Both the position numbers and the translations under genes were made by a program. From contig JAFQKN010000160.1 in NCBI GenBank assembly GCA_017396895.1, positions 1 to 41,578 of the forward strand: 41,578 nucleotides of DNA. The letters run 5' to 3'. Below are positions 16,482 to 22,874 of this stretch, in pieces. How positions within the stretch are numbered: the first letter of the stretch is position 1; every line of letters begins with the position of its first letter. Source of the stretch: Clostridia bacterium. GTDB lineage: Bacteria; Bacillota; Clostridia; Oscillospirales; Acutalibacteraceae. The notes under the pieces were generated by a model that saw only the letters and a list, made by a program, of their open reading frames with translations, was not told where the DNA came from and searched no databases.

Positions 16482-17203
16482 ATTATCATCTGATCTTGTG
16501 CGGGTGCTCTTGCAATGCATACACCGCGCACTTCCTTTGCTCCGAATATTAAAAGTGTCTTTGCCGCTTCATGTAAGGTACTGCCCGTGGTGGTGATGTC
16601 ATCAGCAAGCAATATGACCTTGTCACGGATGAGGTTTTCCTTGTCGGGCGGCAGAGTGTAAACGCCTGTCAGATTGCCGTGCCGCAGGAAAGCGGACAGG
16701 TCGTGCTGACTCGGTGTTTCGCAATACTTTACCAGTGTTTGTTCGCACTCAATGTGCAGAATATTGCTGAGTGCGACTGCGAATTCGCGGGCTTGGTTGT
16801 AGCCTCGCATCTTTATGGCTTTTTGTGTCATGGGTACAAATGTGAGCAGTTGCGCACCGTCTGCAATGCCGCAATCGTGTATGTATTTTGCGACAATTTT
16901 TGCATAGGAAAGAGCCATGAACGGTTTGTTTTCAAATTTGAATTTGTGGATCTGCTCGCGCACGTCACCTTCAAACAGAAACGGAGCCGCTGCGGCGGAA
17001 AGAAACGGTTCGGGAATGCACATACACTTTTTCATCGGCCTTCCGCAACCGCGGCAGAAGCCCGAGGGCGGTACTTTCAGGATCGCGGAAATGCATTCTT
17101 TGCAGATCTCATTGCCTGCGTGAAGAACACGTCCGCATACGCAACATCTGAACGGAAAGAACGCATGGCGAAGTTCCGTGCGTAAACGTTCACTGCGCTT
17201 CAA
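16478..17203 (-). CDS. comF: ComF family phosphoribosyltransferase-like protein
   Basis: The 241-residue protein has two Cys-rich zinc knuckles (C20-C23 with C34-C37, and C50-C53 with C60-C62). A type I phosphoribosyltransferase fold follows, with the PRPP loop [14 protein letters not shown] at 197-210. ComF is needed for DNA uptake in naturally competent Firmicutes and links to DNA processing. The start is a TTG at 17203; no ATG or GTG is available, because a stop lies three codons upstream in this frame. The TTG overlaps the stop of a maf remnant (TTGA). No ribosome site is seen, so translation appears to depend on the remnant. Confidence 0.85.
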   Translation of the reverse strand: MKRSERLRTELRHAFFPFRCCVCGRVLHAGNEICKECISAILKVPPSGFCRGCGRPMKKCMCIPEPFLSAAAAPFLFEGDVREQIHKFKFENKPFMALSYAKIVAKYIHDCGIADGAQLLTFVPMTQKAIKMRGYNQAREFAVALSNILHIECEQTLVKYCETPSQHDLSAFLRHGNLTGVYTLPPDKENLIRDKVILLADDITTTGSTLHEAAKTLLIFGAKEVRGVCIARAPAQDQMII

Positions 17204-17345
17204 CGGATGTCAAATGCACGCAAAACGCGCACGCATTTTGCAAGCGGCAGGCCGACCACGTTGGAATAATCACCGCAAATGGACTCCACCAACACAACGC
17301 CTTTGCTTTGAATACCGTACGCCCCGGCCTTATCCGCTTGTCCCA
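17200..17345 (-). pseudogene. maf: Remnant of maf (nucleoside triphosphate pyrophosphatase), C-terminus only
   Basis: About 47 codons are recognisable. The translation includes [12 protein letters not shown] and [11 protein letters not shown], the conserved C-terminal motifs of Maf/YhdE house-cleaning pyrophosphatases. The N-terminal three quarters (about 140-150 residues, with the substrate-binding SxSPRR motif) is absent, and the sequence beyond 17345 does not match. The open frame continues to an ATG at 17388, so a 62-residue peptide could still be made. Its stop overlaps the comF start, as expected if maf and comF were once an operon. Confidence 0.8.
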
Positions 17346-17410
17346 TATGGAATAAATAACAACACATGATAATCACCAATATTAACATACCACAAATATA
17401 TTATAATGAT

Positions 17411-17584
17411 GTGAACAAATTGAAAACATCGGAAGAAATCATTTCCCGGCCGGAAGAAAAATAACAGAATGTTACACAAAAAGCAACACTTTTCGGAATG
17501 TCGCAAACAGTATTTGCAAAATATTTCAACATCCCGCTTGACAGTGTTCAAATGAAACAAACTGCTCAACAGTTAGCAGCATAA
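17411..17584 (+). pseudogene. Broken helix-turn-helix protein fragment
   Basis: A frame opening with GTG at 17411 is stopped by an in-frame TAA at 17462-17464 and then continues for 39 codons to a second TAA at 17582-17584. The second part reads GMSQTVFAKYFNIPLDSVQ, close to the helix-turn-helix of small phage- and island-type regulators (MSQ.xFAxYFxIP.xTxQ). The expected tryptophan and downstream part are missing. The match is by eye and modest; an unrelated small ORF is possible. Confidence 0.4.
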
Positions 17585-17695
17585 CAAGTCTGTGGCTATC
17601 CCTCACCAAAACTGACAGTTTTTACTGTCGGCTTGTTTGGAGTTTCTTGTTTTTTACAAAAATCAGTTTTTAACAATTTTTCAACACAAAAAATC

Positions 17696-17752
17696 ATCCG
17701 AGACTCACGATATCGTGAATCTCGGATTTCTTCAGGCTGTTTTTTTACAGCC
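17696..17752. repeat. Two tandem hairpins (palindromes)
   Basis: First hairpin: ATCCGAGA (17696-17703) with TCTCGGAT (17720-17727) around a perfect 14-bp palindrome (17705-17718). Second hairpin: GGCTGT (17735-17740) with ACAGCC (17747-17752) around a T6 loop. They lie just left of the tRNA-Gly-derived repeat and could be terminators of lost genes or part of a mobile palindrome. Confidence 0.6.
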
Positions 17753-17757
17753 ACTTT

Positions 17758-17860
17758 TGGAGCAGGGTACGGGAATCGACTCTCGCACTGCGGTGCTCGG
17801 TCAGGCGCAGCTCTGAACGTCCCCCGGACGTTCATTCACTACTGCTCCGCTTCGATTCCC
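17758..17860. repeat. Structured repeat ending in a tRNA-Gly 3' end copy
   Basis: Bases 17758-17779 are identical (22/22) to the 3' end of the tRNA-Gly gene (18529-18550), including CCA and half of the T-arm. GGGAATCGA (17771-17779) pairs with TCGATTCCC (17852-17860). Inside lie GAACGTCC/GGACGTTC with a 3-nt loop (about 17815-17833) and a GCAC/GTGC hairpin. I have the impression that closely similar elements recur next to tRNAs in gut Clostridia, but could not search. It is non-coding on both strands. Confidence 0.65.
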
Positions 17861-17870
17861 TTTATGGTAG

Positions 17871-17899
17871 AAAAAAAACACCGCAAGGGTGTTTTTTTT
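17871..17899. terminator. Strong bidirectional terminator
   Basis: AAAAAAAACACC (17871-17882) pairs with GGTGTTTTTTTT (17888-17899) around a 5-nt loop. It works in either direction and closes the structured repeat from the Nudix side. Confidence 0.8.
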
Positions 17900-17981
17900 G
17901 TGAAAAAACTACCTAAACAGAGTAGAATTGAGGTAAAAAAGCGTAAAAGTGGTGTGGCATCATTGTTCGATAAATTGAAAT

Positions 17982-18416
17982 TTACTCGGTCTGCTGCCTT
18001 CTCAGATATTCATCAATCAATAATGGCTGAATAAGGGGGTATGTCCATTCTGTGGGAAGCGTATCAAAGAGAAAAACACATTCCATTTCGCTATGAAGTT
18101 CACTTTCAAATGCGTGAATATCTGCAAAGAATAACATACCAAAAGTTTCTTCGCCTGTTTGATTTACTTTGTTCTTACCAATTACAGAGTAAACGCAGAT
18201 AGGGGCAATATCAAATTGCAACGCACCGGTTTCCTCGGAAAGTTCTCGTTTGGCAGTTTCAAGTATGGATTCGTTTGGTTCTCTGTGACCACCAGGAACT
18301 TCATAGGTGTTTCGTTCTTTATGTTTGCAAAATACCCACCTACTATTGTGTTTTGAAATGATAACAGCAAACTTTAATAGTTTATCGTCTACGGTTTCGT
18401 AGAAATTAACCTTCAT
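17982..18416 (-). CDS. Nudix hydrolase
   Basis: The 144-residue protein contains a complete Nudix box: G43-x5-E49-x7-R57-E58-L-x-E61-E62-x-G64. All catalytic Glu are present. Nudix enzymes hydrolyse nucleoside diphosphates linked to another group; the substrate cannot be read from this fold. ATG 18416 follows GGAGGAAATAC. The gene is AT-rich compared with its surroundings. It is the only intact gene between the two copies of the tRNA-Gly 3' end, so it may have arrived with an integrated element. Confidence 0.88.
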   Translation of the reverse strand: MKVNFYETVDDKLLKFAVIISKHNSRWVFCKHKERNTYEVPGGHREPNESILETAKRELSEETGALQFDIAPICVYSVIGKNKVNQTGEETFGMLFFADIHAFESELHSEMECVFLFDTLPTEWTYPLIQPLLIDEYLRRQQTE

Positions 18417-18486
18417 GTATTTCCTCCATAAATTCAAGTTTATCAAATTGATCATACCACAAAACTGTGATTCTTACAATAATGCA

Positions 18487-18525
18487 AGAAACCTCTCTTG
18501 CCTTGGTAGACAAAAGAGGTTTCTT
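18487..18525 (-). terminator. Terminator of tRNA-Gly
   Basis: A perfect 11-bp stem (18487-18497 with 18515-18525) lies directly beyond the CCA end of the tRNA. The U-tract on the minus strand is short and interrupted. Confidence 0.65.
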
Positions 18526-18528
18526 TAG

Positions 18529-18602
18529 TGGAGCAGGGTACGGGAATCGAACCCGCCCGGTCTGCTTGGGAAGCAGAAATTCTACCAATAAATTAACCCT
18601 GC
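18529..18602 (-). tRNA. tRNA-Gly (anticodon CCC)
   Basis: The minus strand folds into a full cloverleaf. The acceptor GCAGGGT pairs with ACCCTGC, with discriminator T and an encoded CCA (18529-18531). The anticodon stem TCTGC/GCAGA closes the loop TTCCCAA, giving anticodon CCC. The T-arm GCGGG/CCCGT closes TTCGATT, and the D-loop contains GG. A promoter lies at 18621-18648. The 22 nt at its 3' end are repeated at 17758-17779. Confidence 0.93.
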
Positions 18603-18620
18603 ATATTATTTTGTGCTTTT

Positions 18621-18648
18621 ATTATACACCACGCAAATAAAAATGCAA
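18621..18648 (-). promoter_or_regulatory. Promoter of tRNA-Gly
   Basis: On the minus strand: TTGCAT (18643-18648), a 16-bp spacer and TATAAT (18621-18626). The mature tRNA 5' end lies 19 bp downstream of the -10. Confidence 0.6.
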
Positions 18649-18729
18649 GTGTTTTTTGTTGATTTTAGCATTGTAAACAAAAAAACATGATTTGATTGAA
18701 AAATGCACATACGGATAGCAAAGTCCGTT

Positions 18730-18758
18730 TTGTGGTACTGTGAATGTTGTATTATATA
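18730..18758 (+). promoter_or_regulatory. Promoter of the SWIM-domain gene
   Basis: TTGTGG (18730-18735), a 17-bp spacer and TATATA (18753-18758). Moderate match only. Confidence 0.45.
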
Positions 18759-18809
18759 GTTATAGGGAAAAACGGAATCAATATTTTTTATGAAACGGGA
18801 GGAAAAATT

Positions 18810-19628
18810 ATGGCATCTCAAATCGGCTTTCTTGTGCCGCAGAATACGGCAGATCTTCACTTAGATCCGGCTTCTTACACGCGTCAACGCACCGACGCAC
18901 CGCGCAACAGCATTGTGCGCGTTTATTTTGAGGAGCGCGATCTGACGCTTTCGTACTACAACAACCGCTTTGATTTGTATTGCGGTGATTATGTTTTTGT
19001 CGAAGGCAAACTGGACGGTGTGCAGGGACGTGTGGTTGAAGTCAATTATAATTTCAAGATCAAAAGTTCCGATTATATGCGCGTCATTGCCGTGGCCGAC
19101 ACCGACGTCCGCGGACAGTTTTATTTTGCAGGCTCACATTTTGTGGCTTTTCAACCTTCTGTTCTGCCTGCCGAAAAGGTGAAAACATGGTTTATGCCTG
19201 CGTGTGACGGGGATGAGGAAGTGATTTCTTCGTATGATGATACGTCCTTTTTGTTGGAAAACCTTAATGAATGGAATGTCAGTACCGCTGTTGCAAAACA
19301 CGGAAAAGAGTATTATATGGCAAACAAAGTGGAATATCTGTGTCTGAACGGCACGAAAGGATATGCGCTTGTGCAGGGAAGTCATATGTATGAAGTGGAG
19401 TTTACATACGAAGATGGAGCTGTCAGCCGACTGACGTGTTCGTGTTATTGCTGTTCACATTGCAAGCATGAAGTGGCGGCGTTGCTTCAATTGCGTGAAA
19501 CGCTTGAACAGATCGGTGAGCACTACGGCGAGGTTTACAAGCAGACAGGTTATTTTGCCGCTGTCAGCAGAAGCGCACTGTTTACCTATGCTGTTGATAC
19601 GAAAGAAACAGGTTGTTTTACCCTTTGA
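18810..19628 (+). CDS. SWIM zinc-finger protein of unknown function
   Basis: The 272-residue protein carries a SWIM-type finger at 210-220: C210-x-C212-x5-C218-x-H220. SWIM fingers usually bind nucleic acid or protein, and in bacteria are often fused to SNF2 helicases; no helicase is present here. The first 110 residues are beta-rich (CGDYVFVEGKLDG near 58-70) and look like a small barrel. ATG 18810 follows GGGAGGAAAAAT. A 44-residue membrane peptide is encoded 14 bp after its stop. Role unknown. Confidence 0.75.
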   Translation: MASQIGFLVPQNTADLHLDPASYTRQRTDAPRNSIVRVYFEERDLTLSYYNNRFDLYCGDYVFVEGKLDGVQGRVVEVNYNFKIKSSDYMRVIAVADTDVRGQFYFAGSHFVAFQPSVLPAEKVKTWFMPACDGDEEVISSYDDTSFLLENLNEWNVSTAVAKHGKEYYMANKVEYLCLNGTKGYALVQGSHMYEVEFTYEDGAVSRLTCSCYCCSHCKHEVAALLQLRETLEQIGEHYGEVYKQTGYFAAVSRSALFTYAVDTKETGCFTL

Positions 19629-19642
19629 ACGGAGGTGTGCTT

Positions 19643-19777
19643 TTGGCAGATCTTGATGATTTTTATGCATTCAAAAACACGGCTGGTACCGAGGGGGCAA
19701 GCAGCCCACCGTTTGGCTGTCTTGTGTGGATTTTGTTTGCCTTTACCTTGCTTTTTCTGATCGGGAAAATGTTTTGA
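19643..19777 (+). CDS. Small membrane protein, 44 residues, TTG start
   Basis: GGAGGTG (19631-19637) lies five bases before a TTG at 19643. The frame runs 44 codons to TGA at 19775-19777. The peptide has an acidic head (ADLDDF), a small Gly/Ser/Pro linker and one hydrophobic helix (about 26-41), ending GKMF. The strong ribosome site, tight spacing to the SWIM gene and terminator 9 bp downstream support a real gene. Homologues and role are unknown. Confidence 0.6.
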   Translation: MADLDDFYAFKNTAGTEGASSPPFGCLVWILFAFTLLFLIGKMF

Positions 19778-19786
19778 CCGTAATAA

Positions 19787-19824
19787 AATGAACCGCGTTT
19801 GCACGAAAGCAGACGCGGTTCATT
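19787..19824. terminator. Bidirectional terminator
   Basis: A perfect 12-bp stem (19787-19798 with 19813-19824), GC-rich in the middle. It ends the SWIM/small-protein transcript and the metallophosphoesterase transcript. Confidence 0.8.
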
Positions 19825-19836
19825 GTTGTGTTGTGT

Positions 19837-21204
19837 TTATACGTCAATACGGTATGCCGCATATGCGAGCAGTTCACCGTTTACAAAGTCACAACCGTAC
19901 AGGATGATATGATCTTCATATACATCCACAAGATAGCCTTCGGACATACCCGGATCGTTGCCCGACCAAAGAATCTGGAAACCTTCCGTGGTGCGCGGTG
20001 AAGATACGGACGAAACGTGCACGTAGGTAGCACCGCCTTCGTCGTAGTCGGACACGTTCAGTTGGGCGTTCATGCTCTGCATATGATAAGCCCAATGGGA
20101 GTGACCGCTGTAAAATACAACATTGTCATACTGACGAAGCAGATTGCGGAAACGCACTTCATCGCTTGCGCCTTGCGTGTAGAACAGCGGATAGAACCAT
20201 CCGAGGTTGTTGACAAGGTTGCCCACACCCATCATCGGATTGCCTACAGGAGCATTCAGGAAGGTGTGGAAGAACAGATACACGCGGTTGTCCTTATATG
20301 TTTCCAGTTGTTCGGCAAGCCAATCCAACTGTTTGTCGGCAAGCAATGCATTGAACAGCATACCGTAGTTGTTTGTTGTCTGCGACAGGAAGATGTACAC
20401 GTCACCTTTTGTTGCGGCACTGCCGTATACAAAATCAAGCCCGTTGTCGGATACGTTCAGCACGCCGTCTGCTTTTTCTTCACCGTAAACACCGCGGTTC
20501 ATATAGGCCTGCCAGTTTTCGAGTTTGTATTTTGCGTGCAGGTCATGGTTGCCCGTGCAGGTGTAAACGGGGAAGTCAAACTGTGAGGAGATGCGGTCAA
20601 AGGATTGGAACGATTCGACCTCACCGTCGGTTGAAATGTCACCCGACATGGCAACGATGGACACGTCAAACGAATCCAGAAATTGCAGTGCGTTCACGAA
20701 CGTATGATCTGCCACATCCGAACCGTTTTCCATGTCATAACGGTTAAAATGCAGGTCACTGAGCACACCGTAACTATAGGTCTTGCGTTCATTTTCCGCC
20801 AGTTTGTGTTCGGGAATGGCAAGGCGATCGACCATAGTATCTTCGTAATACACGATGATGTGTTCTGCATCCTGCGGAATGATCGTGTAATCGGGGATAT
20901 CAAGTTGCGCTTTGCCGAACACCAGTTCCATTTCTGCAAATGCACTGTAGGAAACCGTTTTGCCGTTGACTTCGGTTGTCAGTTTGTTCCCGTTTGCATC
21001 ACCCCAATACAGTGTGTAAATACCGTCTGCGGTACCTGTCATGGTGATCAGTGCATCGGCGGAACCGGCTTCTTCGTTATAATAGGCAACGGTCGTATTC
21101 ACCGCATAATCATTGCCTTGCCCGGGGAACATTCCCGTCATGTTCAGAAAACCCATGATCATGGAAAGAATAGTTGCAAAAATACGCAAAAGTGCTTCGT
21201 ACAT
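19837..21204 (-). CDS. Exported metallophosphoesterase
   Basis: The 455-residue protein starts with a hydrophobic segment (about 4-24) that acts as signal peptide or anchor. An N-terminal beta-sandwich (30-140) precedes a calcineurin-like domain. Metal-binding motifs are D150-L-H152, G188-D189, G218-N-H-D221 and, near 365, GHSHWAYH. This is the arrangement of extracellular or surface phosphoesterases. ATG 21204 follows GGAGG. The substrate is unknown. It has its own promoter and ends at a bidirectional terminator. Confidence 0.85.
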   Translation of the reverse strand: MYEALLRIFATILSMIMGFLNMTGMFPGQGNDYAVNTTVAYYNEEAGSADALITMTGTADGIYTLYWGDANGNKLTTEVNGKTVSYSAFAEMELVFGKAQLDIPDYTIIPQDAEHIIVYYEDTMVDRLAIPEHKLAENERKTYSYGVLSDLHFNRYDMENGSDVADHTFVNALQFLDSFDVSIVAMSGDISTDGEVESFQSFDRISSQFDFPVYTCTGNHDLHAKYKLENWQAYMNRGVYGEEKADGVLNVSDNGLDFVYGSAATKGDVYIFLSQTTNNYGMLFNALLADKQLDWLAEQLETYKDNRVYLFFHTFLNAPVGNPMMGVGNLVNNLGWFYPLFYTQGASDEVRFRNLLRQYDNVVFYSGHSHWAYHMQSMNAQLNVSDYDEGGATYVHVSSVSSPRTTEGFQILWSGNDPGMSEGYLVDVYEDHIILYGCDFVNGELLAYAAYRIDV

Positions 21205-21231
21205 ACGGAAGCCTCCTTTCTTTATATTATA

Positions 21232-21260
21232 AATATACAATTTATACTTTGTGTTGTCAA
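21232..21260 (-). promoter_or_regulatory. Promoter of the exported metallophosphoesterase
   Basis: On the minus strand: TTGACA (21255-21260), a 17-bp spacer and TATATT (21232-21237). Confidence 0.7.
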
Positions 21261-21292
21261 TAAAAAAGATTGCAGAATAACTAAAAAACGGG

Positions 21293-21321
21293 TGGAAAAT
21301 ACATTGTGTTTATGGTATGAT
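21293..21321 (+). promoter_or_regulatory. Promoter of the fucosidase operon
   Basis: TGGAAA (21293-21298), a 17-bp spacer and TATGAT (21316-21321) with an extended TG. The -10 covers an ATG at 21317 in the fucosidase frame, so the coding start must lie downstream, at 21350. Confidence 0.55.
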
Positions 21322-21349
21322 GAACAAAAAGCCGAAAGGGTGCAGGATT

Positions 21350-22825
21350 ATGACAGACGAACAATATCTGCAACGGATAGAAGAAGTCAACGCAAACGGA
21401 AAATACAAACCCGATTGGGTGTCGCTTTCCAATCACAAAGTGCCCGATTGGTATAAGCGCGATAAACTGGGGGTGTTCATCCATTGGGGCATTTACAGTG
21501 TGCCTGCATTCGGCAATGAATGGTATCCCAGAAGTATGTATGATCGCAGTACGCCCGAATTTGAACATCACAGAAAAACATACGGCGACCAGAAAACATT
21601 CGGTTACAAGGACTTTATTCCCATGTTCAAAGCCGAAAAGTTTGATGCTTCCCAATGGGTTTCACTGTTCAAAAAAGCGGGAATCCGCTATGTGATGCCT
21701 GTTGCGGAGCACCACGACGGCTTTGCCATGTATGATTCTGCACTGAACAAGTGGAACAGTGTACGCATGGGCCCCTGCCGCGATGTAGTCGGAGAATTGA
21801 AAGCAGAATGCGAAAAGCAAAATCTTACTTTTTGTGCCTCCACCCACCGCGCCGAGCACTATTTCTTTATGTGTATGGGACGCACCTTCGACAGCGATGT
21901 CAATGATGAACAATACCGTGATTTTTACGGTCCTGCCGTGTACTGCAAGGAATTCGGAGAAGAAGACCTCGGTGGGTTTACGGCGGATGTCACGGCAAGA
22001 GGTGCAAGTGAGGAATGGCTCAAGGATTGGCTTGTCCACACCTGTGAGCTGATTGACCGTTATCAGCCCACCGTTCTTTATTTCGACTGGTGGATCCACA
22101 ACCACTCCTTCAAGCCATATCTTAAAAAACTGGCCGCCTATTATTATAACCGTGCCGAAGAATGGGGCAAAGAAGTTACGATCAACTACAAGCACGAAGC
22201 CTTTCCGCCCACGGTGGCCGTGTTCGATGTGGAACGCGGTGCATTGACGGGAATTTCCCCCTTGTATTGGCAGACCGATACCGCCATCGGCAAGCATTCC
22301 TGGGGTTACAGGGCAGACAATAAATATAAGTCTGCCCGACAGATCATTTGTGACCTTGTGGATATTGTCAGCAAAAACGGTAACCTTCTTATCAATGTCG
22401 GCCCGAAAGCAGACGGTACGATCACGGATGAAGAAACACAGGTGTTGCTCACCATGGGTGAATGGCTGTCCCGCAACGGCGAAGGCATTTACGGTACGAC
22501 CTTCTGGAAGGTGTTCGGTGAGGGCAAAGTCAATGCCGAGGAAGGATTTTTCAGAGACAACGATGAAAAGCAATTTACAAACGAAGATTTCCGATTTACA
22601 TATAAGGACGGTTTCCTGTACGCCTTCCAGATGCGTCCGTCCGAACAGGCCGTCATTCGCACACTGCATAAACGCAAAGGCAATGATTTTTTGATCGAAT
22701 CGGTATCTGTTTTAGGCAGTGAACAGGCGGTTTCTTTTGAACGCAATGAAGATGCGCTGGTGATCTCATTACAAGAAAAACCGGACGGCGATCTTCCTGT
22801 TTGCTATAAAATCAAGATCGGCTGA
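21350..22825 (+). CDS. GH29 alpha-L-fucosidase
   Basis: The 491-residue, signal-less enzyme shows the GH29 landmarks FIHWGIYSVPAFG (43-55) and AEHHDGFAMYD (119-129). The nucleophile is D246 in VLYFDWW. The catalytic barrel is followed by a C-terminal beta-sandwich. It removes terminal fucose from mucin-, milk- or plant-type glycans inside the cell. ATG 21350 is selected because the upstream ATG lies in the -10 box; GCAGGA and AAAGGG precede it. It begins an operon with a GH28-like enzyme and a MazG-like protein. Confidence 0.9.
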   Translation: MTDEQYLQRIEEVNANGKYKPDWVSLSNHKVPDWYKRDKLGVFIHWGIYSVPAFGNEWYPRSMYDRSTPEFEHHRKTYGDQKTFGYKDFIPMFKAEKFDASQWVSLFKKAGIRYVMPVAEHHDGFAMYDSALNKWNSVRMGPCRDVVGELKAECEKQNLTFCASTHRAEHYFFMCMGRTFDSDVNDEQYRDFYGPAVYCKEFGEEDLGGFTADVTARGASEEWLKDWLVHTCELIDRYQPTVLYFDWWIHNHSFKPYLKKLAAYYYNRAEEWGKEVTINYKHEAFPPTVAVFDVERGALTGISPLYWQTDTAIGKHSWGYRADNKYKSARQIICDLVDIVSKNGNLLINVGPKADGTITDEETQVLLTMGEWLSRNGEGIYGTTFWKVFGEGKVNAEEGFFRDNDEKQFTNEDFRFTYKDGFLYAFQMRPSEQAVIRTLHKRKGNDFLIESVSVLGSEQAVSFERNEDALVISLQEKPDGDLPVCYKIKIG

Positions 22826-22874
22826 AAATGCAACGCCGGTTTGTTCAGGAAACACCGAAAAGGAGGATGTGAAA

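Larger units (their letters stand above)
17389..17981. other. Gene-poor scar region with remnants and hairpins
   Basis: No intact gene is visible over about 590 bp. The stretch holds back-to-back TATAAT boxes (17400-17407), a broken helix-turn-helix frame (17411-17584) and hairpins at 17614-17629, 17696-17727 and 17735-17752. It also holds a structured repeat with a tRNA-Gly 3' end copy (17758-17860) and a strong terminator (17871-17899). The clustering of remnants between comF and tRNA-Gly marks a site of repeated insertion and loss. Confidence 0.7.

Noticed and set aside
17596..17835. Minus-strand frame over the structured repeat (translation includes CESRFPYPAP)
   Set aside because: It reads through the tRNA-Gly 3' end copy and hairpins; it is a translation artefact of a non-coding repeat.
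17900..18034. 44-codon plus-strand frame opening with GTG after the strong terminator
   Set aside because: No ribosome site, directly follows a T8 terminator, overlaps the end of the Nudix gene; the basic composition is suggestive but I recognise no family. It could be a gene remnant.
18406..18588. Minus-strand frame over tRNA-Gly (translation includes VRFPYPAP)
   Set aside because: It lies across the tRNA gene and its terminator and is not a protein.
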